Positions 38,970 to 47,911 of a stretch of 64,000 nt of DNA are shown here, piece after piece (the first letter of the stretch is position 1; the number at the start of each line of letters is the position of its first letter). Below the pieces are notes generated by a model that ran no database searches, was not told where the DNA came from, and saw nothing but the letters and a program-made list of their open reading frames with translations. The translations under genes and the position numbers were made by a program. The stretch is from JACRCT01 sp049841135 (GTDB lineage: Bacteria; Myxococcota; Myxococcia; Myxococcales; UBA5297): contig JASGHK010000004.1 in assembly GCA_049841135.1 (NCBI GenBank), positions 1,054,001 to 1,118,000 on the forward strand. Direction: 5' to 3'.

Positions 38970-39770
38970 TCAGGAGGCCTTGGCCTCCTCGAGGTGCTGG
39001 TCCATCTCGAGCGCCGGCAGGGCGTGGGCGGGGATGCCGACGCGCTTCGCGGGCACGCCGGCCACGGTGCAGTGCGGCGGCACGTCCTCGAGCACCACGC
39101 TGCCCGCGCCGACCTTCGCCCCCTCGCCGATGACGATGTTCCCCAGGATCTTCGCGCCCGCTCCGATCATCACGCCGCGGCGGATCTTCGGGTGGCGGTC
39201 ACCGCCCTCCTTGCCGGTGCCGCCCAGGGTCACCTCGTGCAGCATCGAGAAGTCGTCCTCCACCACCGCGGTCTCACCGATGACGACGCTGGTGGCGTGG
39301 TCGAAGAGGATGCCCTTGCCGATGCGCGCGCCGGGGTGGATGTCCACCGCGAAGACCTCGCTGATGCGGCTTTGCAGGTAGAGCGCCAGCGGCTTGCGGT
39401 CGGTGACCCAGAAGTGGTGGCCCACCCGGTACGACTGCAGCGCGTGGAAGCCCTTGAAGTAGAGCAGCGGCACCGAGTACCCGCGGCACGCCGGGTCGCG
39501 GGTGACGACGGCCTGCAGGTCGGCGCGGACCGCGTCGCCAATGGCCGGGTCGCCGTTGAAGACCTGGTCCATCAGGTCGCGCAGCGTGAGGGCGTTGACG
39601 GTGGAGCAGCCCAGCTTGCTCGCCAGGATGTAGCTCAGGGCGTCCTCCAGCCGCTCGTGCGAGAGGACGACGGTGTAGAGGAAGCTCGCCAGCGCGGGCT
39701 CCTGCTGGGCGTCGCGGGACGCCTCTTCACGGATCTGCTTCCAGATTTCGCTGTTGGCCACGCGGACCAT
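38970..39770 (-). CDS. cysE: Serine O-acetyltransferase
   Basis: 266 residues from ATG 39770, which has AGGAG 5 nt upstream; an in-frame start further up would add an unconserved leader. Acetylates serine for cysteine synthesis. The N-terminal helical domain (WKQIREEASRDAQQEPALAS) precedes the left-handed beta-helix: FAVDIHPGARIGKGILFDHA (catalytic His-Asp region), TSVVIGETAVVEDDFSML, HEVTLGGTGKEGGDRHPKIR and GAGSVVLEDVP. Length and hexapeptide repeats are normal. No cysK is adjacent. Confidence 0.94.
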   Translation of the reverse strand: MVRVANSEIWKQIREEASRDAQQEPALASFLYTVVLSHERLEDALSYILASKLGCSTVNALTLRDLMDQVFNGDPAIGDAVRADLQAVVTRDPACRGYSVPLLYFKGFHALQSYRVGHHFWVTDRKPLALYLQSRISEVFAVDIHPGARIGKGILFDHATSVVIGETAVVEDDFSMLHEVTLGGTGKEGGDRHPKIRRGVMIGAGAKILGNIVIGEGAKVGAGSVVLEDVPPHCTVAGVPAKRVGIPAHALPALEMDQHLEEAKAS

Positions 39771-40127
39771 GACTGCTCCTTGTTCGAAGGGGGCGAAGCG
39801 GACCGGGCGACCCTCGCCCGGGGGCTTCTCGAAGACGACGCTTCTGATGAGGGGGGACTCGAGTCGATGCGCGCCGGCGCTCCGGGCCACGAAGGCCGCG
39901 GGCTACGCCGGCTTGCGACAGGCGCACAGCATCGGGGGCGACAGGACAGCGGCCGTTCGAGCGAGTGACATCGAGAGGAAGGATAGCGGCCTGGCCCCAC
40001 CCGCCGCAACGAAACGCTCCGAGGTAGGAAACGTTCCTGACTGGCCGGCATCTGAAGCAGTGACTGAAGCGGACGGCAGCACCTCTCAGATTCCACCCAC
40101 CAACCAAGCAGCCCTCAAGGAGCCACC
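39771..40127. other. Divergent control region of cysE and ahpC
   Basis: 357 bases. GGAAACGTTCC (near 40028), a short palindrome preceded by GAAACGCTCC, is a possible operator upstream of ahpC. I see no canonical PerR box. The ahpC ribosome site is AAGGAG before 40128. Confidence 0.45.
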
Positions 40128-40694
40128 ATGCAGCCCCTGATCAACACCACCATCCCCGAGTTCAAGTCCGAGGCGTTCGTCAACGGCGAGTTCAAGACCA
40201 TCACCGACAAGGACCTGAAGGGGAAGTGGTCCGTGCTGTTCTTCTACCCGGCCGACTTCACCTTCGTCTGCCCGACCGAGCTCGGCGACATGGCTGACAA
40301 GTACGCCAAGCTCAAGGAGATGGGCGTCGAGGTGTACTCCGTCTCGACCGACACCCACTTCACCCACAAGGCCTGGCACGACACCTCGCCGACCATCAAG
40401 AAGATCAAGTTCCCGATGATCGCCGACCCGACCGGCAAGCTCTCCCGCGCGCTGGGCGTCTACATCGAGGACGCCGGCCTGACCTACCGCGGCACCTTCG
40501 TGGCCGACCCCGAGGGCAAGATCAAGCTGGCGCAGATCCACGACAACAGCATCGGCCGCAACGCCGACGAGCTGCTCCGCATGATCCAGGCCGCGCAGTT
40601 CGTGGCCAGCCACCCCGGCGAGGTCTGCCCCGCCAAGTGGACCCCCGGCGCCCAGACGCTCAAGCCGGGCCTCGACCTGGTCGGCAAGATCTAG
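40128..40694 (+). CDS. ahpC: Alkyl hydroperoxide reductase AhpC (2-Cys peroxiredoxin)
   Basis: 188 residues, the standard length. Reduces H2O2 and organic peroxides. The peroxidatic Cys is in FFYPADFTFVCPTELGDMAD (about residue 47) and the resolving Cys in GEVCPAKWTPG (about 166). VYSVSTDTHFTHKAWHDTSP and GLTYRGTFVADPEGKI are AhpC-type signatures. It is first in ahpC-ahpF-perR; a terminator hairpin separates it from ahpF, which may give higher AhpC than AhpF, as is usual for the pair. Confidence 0.97.
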   Translation: MQPLINTTIPEFKSEAFVNGEFKTITDKDLKGKWSVLFFYPADFTFVCPTELGDMADKYAKLKEMGVEVYSVSTDTHFTHKAWHDTSPTIKKIKFPMIADPTGKLSRALGVYIEDAGLTYRGTFVADPEGKIKLAQIHDNSIGRNADELLRMIQAAQFVASHPGEVCPAKWTPGAQTLKPGLDLVGKI

Positions 40695-40720
40695 GCTTCA
40701 GGCTCCAGACCTCAGGCTCC

Positions 40721-40760
40721 CGACAGGCCCGGCGCAGTTCGGTCGGGCCTGTCGTCTGTT
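40721..40760 (+). terminator. Attenuating terminator between ahpC and ahpF
   Basis: The perfect 11-bp stem CGACAGGCCCG with CGGGCCTGTCG and a 12-nt loop is followed by TCTGTT. Confidence 0.8.
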
Positions 40761-40824
40761 CCGCGCTCCCCTTCCCTCTTCCACCGCGCGCGCACCTGCC
40801 GCGCCTACGCCCCCGGAGAAGACC

Positions 40825-42387
40825 GTGCTCGACGAATCCCTGCTCTCCCAGCTCAAGGACCTCTACTCGAAGCTCGAGGCCGACTACACGCTCGTGCTCC
40901 AACCGAGCAACGACTCGCACCAGCAGGAGCTCCGGGAGCTGCTCGAGGGCCTGGCCTCCGCCAGCCCGCGAATCAAGGTCGTCGAGCAGGGCAAGCCGTT
41001 CGAGTCCGGCGTGCAGTTCGAGCTGCTCAAGAACGGCGCCGCCACCGGCGTCCGCTTCCGCGGCGTCCCCGGCGGGCACGAGTTCACCTCGCTGGTGCTG
41101 GCCGTCCTCAACGCCGACGGCAAGGGCAAGCTGCCGGACGAGGCCGTGCGCAAGCGCGTCCAGGCGCTGCGGGGCCCCATCGAGCTGCGCACCTACGTCT
41201 CGCTCTCCTGCACCAACTGCCCGGACGTCGTGCAGGCCCTCAACCTGATGGCGCTCTTCCACGGCGACTTCCGCCACGAGATGGTCGACGGCGGCCTCGC
41301 CGAGGCCGAGGTCAGCCGCCTGGGCATCCAGGCCGTCCCCGCGGTCTTCGCCAGCGACAAGATGATCCACGTCGGCAAGAGCAGCTTCGAGGAGCTCCTC
41401 GACGTGCTCGAGAACCAGTTCGGCAGCCAGGAGCCCGAGCAGAAGCAGAGCGGCGCCCCGCCCGAGCCCAAAGACTACGACGTGGTCATCGTCGGGGGCG
41501 GCCCGGCGGGTGTCTCGGCGGCCATCTACAGCGCGCGCAAGGGCCTGAAGACCGCGATCGTGACCCAGAAGGTCGGCGGCCAGGTCCGCGAGACCGTGGG
41601 CATCGAGAACCTCGTCTCCGTGCCCTACACCGAGGGCCTCAAGCTCGCCGCCGACCTTGACAAGCACGTGCGCAACTACGCCGTGGACGTCCTCGAGAAC
41701 CGGAGGGTCGAGGAGATCCGCGCGGGCGAGAAGAAGGAGGTCGTCATCAAGGGCGGCGAGGTGCTGCGCACCCCCTCGCTCATCCTCGCCACCGGCGCCC
41801 GCTGGCGCGAGCTGGGCGTCCCCGGCGAGAAGGAGCACATCGGCCGCGGCGTCGCCTTCTGCCCGCACTGCGACGGCCCGTTCTACAAGGGCAAGCGCGT
41901 GGCGGTCGTCGGCGGCGGCAACTCCGGCGTCGAGGCGGCCATCGACTTGGCGGGCATCACCGCCCACGTCACCCTCTTCGAGTTCCTGGACGTCCTGAAG
42001 GCCGACGAGGTGCTGGTCCGCAAGCTCAAGAGCCTGCCCAACGTCACCATCATCACCAACGCCCGCACCACCGAGGTGGTGGGCAACGGCAGCGGCGTCA
42101 GCGCCATCCGCTACATGGACCGCCCGTCCGAGAAGATCCACGAGGTCGCGCTGGACGGCGTCTTCGTGCAGATCGGCCTCGTCCCCAACAGCGCGCTGGT
42201 CAAGGGCCTGGTCGACACCAACCGCTTCGGCGAGATCGTGGTCGACGACCGCTGCCGCACCAGCGCCCAGGGCATCTACGCCGCAGGCGACGTCACCACC
42301 GTTCCGTTCAAGCAGATCATCATCGCCATGGGCGAGGGCGCGAAGGCCGCGCTCACCGCCTTCGAGGACCGCATCCGCGGCCGCTGA
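40825..42387 (+). CDS. ahpF: Alkyl hydroperoxide reductase subunit F
   Basis: 520 residues, the normal length. NADH:peroxiredoxin oxidoreductase that recycles AhpC. The N-terminal tandem thioredoxin-fold domain has its CxxC in SLSCTNCPDVVQALNLMALF (about 129); the FAD domain has VVIVGGGPAGVSAAIYSARK (about 215), the active disulphide is FCPHCDGPF (about 350), the NAD-binding motif is VAVVGGGNSGVEAAIDLAG, and GIYAAGDVTTVPFKQIIIAM ends the fold. The GTG start at 40825 has GGAGAAG upstream. perR follows after 9 bp. Confidence 0.96.
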   Translation: MLDESLLSQLKDLYSKLEADYTLVLQPSNDSHQQELRELLEGLASASPRIKVVEQGKPFESGVQFELLKNGAATGVRFRGVPGGHEFTSLVLAVLNADGKGKLPDEAVRKRVQALRGPIELRTYVSLSCTNCPDVVQALNLMALFHGDFRHEMVDGGLAEAEVSRLGIQAVPAVFASDKMIHVGKSSFEELLDVLENQFGSQEPEQKQSGAPPEPKDYDVVIVGGGPAGVSAAIYSARKGLKTAIVTQKVGGQVRETVGIENLVSVPYTEGLKLAADLDKHVRNYAVDVLENRRVEEIRAGEKKEVVIKGGEVLRTPSLILATGARWRELGVPGEKEHIGRGVAFCPHCDGPFYKGKRVAVVGGGNSGVEAAIDLAGITAHVTLFEFLDVLKADEVLVRKLKSLPNVTIITNARTTEVVGNGSGVSAIRYMDRPSEKIHEVALDGVFVQIGLVPNSALVKGLVDTNRFGEIVVDDRCRTSAQGIYAAGDVTTVPFKQIIIAMGEGAKAALTAFEDRIRGR

Positions 42388-42396
42388 ACCCTTCCT

Positions 42397-42858
42397 ATGA
42401 GCCCCACTGAGATCCAGGCCCGAGTCGAGCACTTCAAGGAGGCTTGCCGCCAGTCCGGCGTCAAGCTCACGCACCAGCGCCTGGAGATCTTCCGGGAGGT
42501 CGCGGCCTCGACGGCGCACCCCGACGCCGAGGCCGTCTACAAGGCGGTGCGCGAACGGCTGCCGACGGTGTCGCTCGACACGGTCTACCGCACCCTCTGG
42601 ACGCTCACCGACGTGGGGCTGCTGACCACGCTGGGCCCACGCCGCGAGCGAGCGCGCTTCGACGCGAACCTCGCTCCGCACCACCACTTCGTCTGCGTGC
42701 AGTGCGGCCTGGCCGAGGACTTCGAGAGCAAGGACCTCGACGAGCTCGCGGTGCCTCGCGGCGTGGAGAAGTTCGGCAAGGTGCTGGGCACGCACGTGGA
42801 GATTCGCGGAGTGTGCGCTGCCTGTACCTCGAAAGAGCAGCCTTCCTGCCCACCCTGA
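42397..42858 (+). CDS. perR: Fur-family peroxide regulator PerR
   Basis: 153 residues. The winged-helix domain (KLTHQRLEIFREVAASTAHP, then PTVSLDTVYRTLWTLTDVGL) and metal sites (HHHFVCVQCGLAEDF with CxxC; VCAACTSKE with a second CxxC) define a Fur/PerR protein. Position after ahpC-ahpF points to PerR, an iron- or manganese-bound repressor inactivated by histidine oxidation. It presumably represses its own operon, though I found no canonical box upstream of ahpC. Confidence 0.93.
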   Translation: MSPTEIQARVEHFKEACRQSGVKLTHQRLEIFREVAASTAHPDAEAVYKAVRERLPTVSLDTVYRTLWTLTDVGLLTTLGPRRERARFDANLAPHHHFVCVQCGLAEDFESKDLDELAVPRGVEKFGKVLGTHVEIRGVCAACTSKEQPSCPP

Positions 42859-42946
42859 ACGCAGTGCCGGTTCTCTCGCGCTTCCGTGCACCTGTGGGGC
42901 TCAAGCTCGCCGTCGACCACGCGGTCCAGGCGTTCTGAGGCTTCTG

Positions 42947-43023
42947 GGTCGTATAGGTCGCATAGGTCCTATAGGTCCCCTGGGACGTATACGACCTATG
43001 GGACCCGTAGGACGAATGGGACA
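42947..43023. repeat. 9-bp tandem repeats that switch orientation
   Basis: GTCGTATAG, GTCGCATAG and GTCCTATAG are followed, across GTCCCCTGG, by the complementary series GACCTATGG, GACCCGTAG, GACGAATGG. The two halves form an imperfect inverted repeat centred near 42980. It lies between perR and the convergent lipoprotein gene. Confidence 0.8.
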
Positions 43024-43073
43024 CACCGAGCTCGCGGAGCCTTGGCAGCGCGCAGCGATGCCGATTCGAAGGG

Positions 43074-44576
43074 TCAGAACGTCGAGATGACCCGGCCGAT
43101 GGGCGGCAGGCTGCTGGGGCCCGAGGTGCCCGGGCACTTCACGATCGCCGTGGGGTTGTGCACCACCACCACGCCCGTGCTGTTGACGCCCACGGTGGGC
43201 CGCCGCGGCCACCAGTTGGCGGACTCCGAGTTCCCCGGGCACGAGCTGCCGGTGTCCGGCGGCCAGGACGCGTTGATGGCGTTGGACGAGTCGACGGCCA
43301 CCGGCGCTCCCCACGAGCTGGCGAGGTGGCAGTCCTGGTCGCAGCCGCGCAGGTTCAGGTCGAAGAGCGAGGTGCTCACCAGCACCGCCGACTCGCCCGA
43401 CGTCTCGATCCAGGAGCCGTCCAGGCCCTCGTCCAAGGTGGGGAAGACCACCGTAGACCACGAGTCGAGGTCCAGGCAGCCCGAGCCGGCGCAGCTCGCC
43501 AGCAGGAGCTTCCGGTTGTCTTGCTGGGAGACGGTGATCTCTCCTTGGTTGTAGGCCATGAAGACCCGCCCGCCCGCGGTCACGGCGAGGCTCGCGCCCC
43601 AATCGTTGCCGCGGCTCAGGAACCCGACCGCGGAGGTCTGCCAGCTCGCCGGGACGGTGCAGCTCGAGGCGCAGCGCGAGTACTGGAGCACCCGCTCGTT
43701 GTTGGTCGTGTAGCCGGTGGCGAGCATCACGTGAGTGACGCCGGCGCCGTCGATCGCCGCGTGGAGCGGGTTGCCGTTGAGCGAAACCGCCGCGGACCAA
43801 CTCGAGAGCGAGGTGCAGTTGCCGTCGCAGGCGAAGTAGATGCCCGGCTCGGAGGTGAGGAACGAGACCCGGCCGCTGGGCTGCACCATGAACGGCCGTG
43901 AGGTGCCGACCGCCTCGTTGCCCACGGAGAGCGACGAAAGGTCCAGGTAGGTCCAGTTCGCGGCGCTCCCGCAACCGGCGGCGCAGGTCGCGTACACCAG
44001 CGCGTTGGCGCTCTGTCCCATTTGCGTGACCGCGCTGATGAGCCGATGGATTCGCCCGGTCGCGTCCACGCCGATTCCGTACGGGCCGACGGTCGTGACA
44101 CCGAGCTGCGCGTTGGTGCGCAGGAGCACCGGGTTCCACGCCGCAGGGTTGCCGCAACCGCTCTTGCAGCTGCCGTAGTAGACCCGCTCGGCTGCACCGT
44201 CCATGAAGGTCAGGTGCATCGTGCCGTCAGGCCCAGCGGCGAGGTGCTGGTCGAAGAAGCCCACGTTCAGGAACGTCCCGACGCCGCCGGTCTGCTGTGG
44301 GCCGGCGTCTGACCCTGCGACGACGCCGGCGTCGCGCGGACTGGCCGTCCCGACGTCAGCGTGGGACACGGACCCGCCATCGCGTACCGCCGCCCCTCCG
44401 CCATCCTCCGGCAACGAGCTCCCGCCGTCCGGGGAGTGAAGCCCGCCGTCGCCGACATTCGGAGCAAGGCCGGTGTCGGAGGACAGTGCCGCGCCGGTGT
44501 CGGCCTCCCCTTCGGGAGAGGGCGAGGAGCAGGCAGACATCGAGCAGAGGACCGCGAGGACGAGGAACTTGCGCAT
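43074..44576 (-). CDS. Beta-propeller-like lipoprotein
   Basis: 500 residues. The lipoprotein signal is MRKFLVLAVLCSMSACSS (Cys about 16). An Asp/Gly/Ser linker (LAPNVGDGGLHSPDGGSS, GVVAGSDAG) extends to about 95. The rest is repeats of about 45-60 residues each with a CxxxC pair (GSCKSGCGNPAAWNPV, ATCAAGCGSAANWTYL, ACDGNCTSLSSWSAA, SRCASSCTVPASWQTS, ASCAGSGCLDLDSWST), resembling a propeller whose blades carry a disulphide. Surface lipoprotein of unknown ligand. Confidence 0.75.
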   Translation of the reverse strand: MRKFLVLAVLCSMSACSSPSPEGEADTGAALSSDTGLAPNVGDGGLHSPDGGSSLPEDGGGAAVRDGGSVSHADVGTASPRDAGVVAGSDAGPQQTGGVGTFLNVGFFDQHLAAGPDGTMHLTFMDGAAERVYYGSCKSGCGNPAAWNPVLLRTNAQLGVTTVGPYGIGVDATGRIHRLISAVTQMGQSANALVYATCAAGCGSAANWTYLDLSSLSVGNEAVGTSRPFMVQPSGRVSFLTSEPGIYFACDGNCTSLSSWSAAVSLNGNPLHAAIDGAGVTHVMLATGYTTNNERVLQYSRCASSCTVPASWQTSAVGFLSRGNDWGASLAVTAGGRVFMAYNQGEITVSQQDNRKLLLASCAGSGCLDLDSWSTVVFPTLDEGLDGSWIETSGESAVLVSTSLFDLNLRGCDQDCHLASSWGAPVAVDSSNAINASWPPDTGSSCPGNSESANWWPRRPTVGVNSTGVVVVHNPTAIVKCPGTSGPSSLPPIGRVISTF

Positions 44577-44635
44577 GGCAAGAGGCCTAACGGCGTCGCT
44601 TGGTGCGAACCACCCGCGGCGTACGGCCCCACCCA

Positions 44636-45676
44636 TCAGTGACGGTCGAGCGCCTTCCACCGATAGACCTTCACCGAGGTCCCGTCATAGTCGGTCGCCG
44701 TGATTGGCACCTCTGCCGGCTCCGACCAGCAGGTGTGGATCATCACGTCCTTGTTGGAGAGCACGCCGAGCGGCGGTTCGTCGCGCACGAAGGCGCCCAC
44801 ATGCCCCGGGAAGAGCAGCAGGTCGCCGGGCCGCACTCCCTTCTCGCCCACCGGAATGGTCTCGCCCGTCTTCTTCTGGTGGTAGACGCCCGCCTCGTCC
44901 GGCTTGTCGGCTTCGAACTGCAGCCGCGAGTGATCGGGCAGCCCATAGGTCGAGGTGTACGGCACGTCGTGGCCCAACCGCCGCACGCCGTAGGTCACGA
45001 AGTCGGCGCAGTCCGAGCCGATGCGCCGCTCGGCCTGGTGCACGGTCGGCGGGTCGCCCGCCGAGCCCCAGATGTACGGCGTGTTGAAGAGCTCGGTCAG
45101 GTAACCCAGGTACGAGTCGTCGCGCCGCACGGTGACCCGCGCGACTTCCGCCGAGAGCCCTCCCCGGTAGAGCTTCTCGCTGCCCGGCGAAGCCCCTTTC
45201 CGCTCGCCGAACGTCACCTCGACCTTGAAGGCCATGGTGCCCAGCCCGCCGCGGTCACCGAGGACGGTGGTGATCACCTTGGCCGGGCAGTCGAACCGGT
45301 CGCGGCACTCCTCGATCTCGACGTCCTTGTAGGCAATCGGCTCCCAGTGGAACTTCGGGTCGGTGTTCGAGAGCGAGTGCGCCGCGGCCTCGATGCGGTA
45401 CCAGCGCAGCTTGAAGCCGAGCTTCGGGTCGGGCTTGGCCGTCTTCAGCTTCTTGCCGCCCGGCTCCCAGACGACTTGAGGCACCCCGCTCACCAGCCCG
45501 AGCCCCGGCACCTGCACGGCGGCGTGGAGCGTGACCGCGGTCCCCAGCCGGACGAGCTTCTCGCTGGGGTCGGGTACCTGGTCGCCCAGCGCCGAGACGA
45601 CGCGGACCGCGAGGGGCGGTGGAGCGGCGGCGGTGAGGAGCGAAGACGCCAGGACGACGAGCGGTAGCGGCACCAT
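44636..45676 (-). CDS. NlpC/P60-like exported amidase
   Basis: 346 residues from ATG 45676, giving a signal peptide (LPLVVLASSLLTAAAPP). The first about 190 residues are beta-rich and unassigned. The C-terminal part is NlpC/P60-like: FNTPYIWGSAG, the nucleophile in RIGSDCADFVTYGVRRLG (about 230), the general base in PGDLLLFPGHVGAFV, and a third polar residue in DVMIHTCW. Such enzymes cleave peptidoglycan stem peptides in the periplasm. Single gene on the minus strand between a lipoprotein gene and a small protein gene. Confidence 0.75.
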   Translation of the reverse strand: MVPLPLVVLASSLLTAAAPPPLAVRVVSALGDQVPDPSEKLVRLGTAVTLHAAVQVPGLGLVSGVPQVVWEPGGKKLKTAKPDPKLGFKLRWYRIEAAAHSLSNTDPKFHWEPIAYKDVEIEECRDRFDCPAKVITTVLGDRGGLGTMAFKVEVTFGERKGASPGSEKLYRGGLSAEVARVTVRRDDSYLGYLTELFNTPYIWGSAGDPPTVHQAERRIGSDCADFVTYGVRRLGHDVPYTSTYGLPDHSRLQFEADKPDEAGVYHQKKTGETIPVGEKGVRPGDLLLFPGHVGAFVRDEPPLGVLSNKDVMIHTCWSEPAEVPITATDYDGTSVKVYRWKALDRH

Positions 45677-45812
45677 GCATTGACTCCATCCCGCCTTCGG
45701 TTCGGCGCTTCGCTTCCCTCCGAACCAGAGTCTAGCGGACAAAACGAGCTGGCTCGCCCCGCGGGAAGTCGGGACGAGCCAGCTCAACTGCAATGCCTGT
45801 CAGGCGTGGCGA

Positions 45813-46142
45813 TCAGCCGTAGCTGGCGCCCTTGGCGGCGTCCTTCTTCTCGCCGCCGCCACCGATGCGCTTCTTGGCCTCCTCGAAGGCCTCGTCCACG
45901 ACCTTGCCGGCCGCGTCCTCGATGATCTTGTCCTTCACGCCGTCGAGCGCGGAGGGCAGGCCGATCTCGCTGATGGCCTCGTTCATCTTGTCGCCGACCC
46001 AGCCCGACAGCTCGTCCTTGGCCTTCTCCTCACCCTTCTCCTTGATGAGCTTGACCGCCTCCTCGATTGCAGGGCCCTTGACCTTGTCCTCGAGCAGCTT
46101 GGCGAACTTCTTCTTCGGGTTGAGGAAATCGAAGAAACCCAT
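45813..46142 (-). CDS. Small charged helical protein
   Basis: 109 residues starting MGFFDFLNPKKKFAKLL. It is strongly amphipathic and rich in Lys/Glu (EEAVKLIKEKGEEKAKDEL, VVDEAFEEAKKRIGGGG), probably all helical with no membrane segment. No family recognised. The N-terminus MGFFDFLNP resembles that of the Spo0M-like protein encoded 99 bp upstream (MGLLDSLFGG), which hints at a related membrane-binding or targeting start; this is only a similarity by eye. Confidence 0.6.
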   Translation of the reverse strand: MGFFDFLNPKKKFAKLLEDKVKGPAIEEAVKLIKEKGEEKAKDELSGWVGDKMNEAISEIGLPSALDGVKDKIIEDAAGKVVDEAFEEAKKRIGGGGEKKDAAKGASYG

Positions 46143-46241
46143 GACGGACTACCCCCTTCTGGTGCTGCGCGGTTGGGCCGGCGGCTCGACGCGCCGCCGG
46201 CGGTGGATGGTCCCGCCGGTAGGAGCCGGCGGTTGCGACGG

Positions 46242-47783
46242 TCAGGCGAGCTCTTCGCGCGCGCGCTCGGCGATGCGGGTGAACGGCGCGTTGGTGAGCT
46301 CCTTGAGGATCTTCTTACCCTCCGGATCCTCGGTGAACTTGGTGCAGTTGAAGACGCCCCAGAAGGTCTTCTCGGTCGGGTCGGTCTTCATCTTCTCGCG
46401 GAAGATCTTGGCGGCCTCCGGGTACGGCATGAAGCGGTCGAGCGCGCCCAGGATGTTGCCGCGGACTTCCTCGTCCCCATCCTTGAGCGCGGAGAGGAAG
46501 ACGTCCTTGAGCTTCCGGGTGCTCGCCCATGTTGCAGGCCTGCCAGGCCATGGCGCGTCGGACCTCGACGCTCGAGTCCTTGAGCAGCGTGACCACGATT
46601 CTCGGTGAGCCGCGGGTCGACCGGCAGCCAGTGCAGGCTCTCGGAGAGCTCCTTGCGGACCTCGGAGCTCGGGGTTCTTGAGCTGGGCCACGAAGGTGGT
46701 GAAGACCAGGTCCTTCATGCCGTGGTGGTGCGCCAACGCCAGCGCGGAGAGGCAGGCGCGCTGCACGTCGGGCGAGGCCTCGGTCCCGATGTGCCGGGCC
46801 ACCATTTCCATCACCGGCTTGTCGCTGTTGAACGCGGCGAAGGCGCCGAAGGCCGCCTTGCGCACGCCGGCGTCGGCGTCCTTGGCCAGCTCCAGCAGGA
46901 GCTCCTTCTTGCCCTTCAGGTCCGGCTCGGCGTCCAGGTAGAGGCGGGTGGCCATCTCGGCGCGCACCGTCGGGTCGATGTGCTTGGCCAGGCGCTGCAC
47001 CAGCGGGAAGGCGCCCTCCTCGGCGAACTTGGCGGCCACCGTGACGACCTCGCGCATCAGGTCGCTGGAGAGGCCCGGCTGCGCGGCCATCGCCTCGAGG
47101 GCCTTGATGTTCTCGGGCTTGGCGCGGTTGTTGAGCACCGTGCCCCAGGCGGCCAGCGCGGCCTGCTTCACCCGCTCGCTGGGCGACTTCATCTTCTCGG
47201 CGAGCAGGTCCTGGATGTTGACGTAGTTCTTCTCGGGGTCGTAGGCGGCGCACTGCAGCTCGGACAGGCCGTCGCACAGCTCGTCCTCGTCGCGGCTCAT
47301 CAGCTTCGGGAAGTTGCTGAGCACGTCCTCCTTGCTGGCGACGCCCTTGAACAGGCCGAACATGCCCTTGGGCGCCTCGCCGGTGGGCGCCCCGATGATT
47401 TTGATGTCCGCCTCGGAGTGCGGGTCCTTGACGCTGGGGATGTCGGCGACGGCGATGACGCGGTAGGTGCCCTTGGGGTCGGTGCCCTTGGGGACCGGGA
47501 AGTTGAAGTCGAACTTGTTGAGCGAGGCGGGCGGCAGGTCGACGTTGGTGACCACCGCGTTGTCGAACAGGTTCTGCATCTCGATCTTCGGCAGCGTCTG
47601 GCCCTCGACCGGGGTCACCTTGACGTAGACCAGCCGCACCTTGAGCGCGGTCAGCTTGAGCGGCTTCTTGCCGCCGGACAGCGTCAGCGTCCCGGAGAGC
47701 GTGCCGCCCTCGGGGATGGTGTTGGTGTCGAGCTTGAGGTCGAGCTTGGTCCCGCCGCCGAAGAGTGAGTCGAGCAGCCCCAT
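46242..47783 (-). CDS. Spo0M-like arrestin domain fused to HEAT repeats, three single-base insertions
   Basis: About 512 residues after correction. MGLLDSLFGGGTKLDLKLD and the following beta-sandwich (LTALKVRLVYVKVTPVEGQ, FDFNFPVPKGTDPKGTYRVI) match the Spo0M/arrestin-like fold; from about 175 onward HEAT-type helical repeats appear (SERVKQAALAAWGTVLNNRA, DPTVRAEMATRLYLDAEP, DADAGVRKAAFGAFAAFNSD). Extra bases near 46665, 46597 and 46509 scramble about 50 residues and together restore the frame; the corrected text includes SSVEVRRAMAWQACNMGEHP. Cytoplasmic scaffold is my guess. The fusion is unusual for Spo0M. Confidence 0.8.
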   Translation of the reverse strand: MGLLDSLFGGGTKLDLKLDTNTIPEGGTLSGTLTLSGGKKPLKLTALKVRLVYVKVTPVEGQTLPKIEMQNLFDNAVVTNVDLPPASLNKFDFNFPVPKGTDPKGTYRVIAVADIPSVKDPHSEADIKIIGAPTGEAPKGMFGLFKGVASKEDVLSNFPKLMSRDEDELCDGLSELQCAAYDPEKNYVNIQDLLAEKMKSPSERVKQAALAAWGTVLNNRAKPENIKALEAMAAQPGLSSDLMREVVTVAAKFAEEGAFPLVQRLAKHIDPTVRAEMATRLYLDAEPDLKGKKELLLELAKDADAGVRKAAFGAFAAFNSDKPVMEMVARHIGTEASPDVQRACLSALALAHHHGMKDLVFTTFVAQLKNPELRGPQGALREPALAAGRPAAHRESWSRCSRTRASRSDAPWPGRPATWASTRKLKDVFLSALKDGDEEVRGNILGALDRFMPYPEAAKIFREKMKTDPTEKTFWGVFNCTKFTEDPEGKKILKELTNAPFTRIAERAREELA

Positions 47784-47911
47784 GGTCGTCTCCTGGGAAA
47801 GCTGGTGAACGCAGGCCCGAGTGCCTGCTTTTTGGAACGCCGCATCAGACCGCCGTCGGGGGTGGGAAGGCAAGCCTGCCGGGCGGGCGCAGTGTTAGCT
47901 TTCCGGCCGCC

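Noticed and set aside
42947..43023. CRISPR array or iteron origin
   Set aside because: Units are 9 bp, contiguous and change orientation; no replication gene is nearby.
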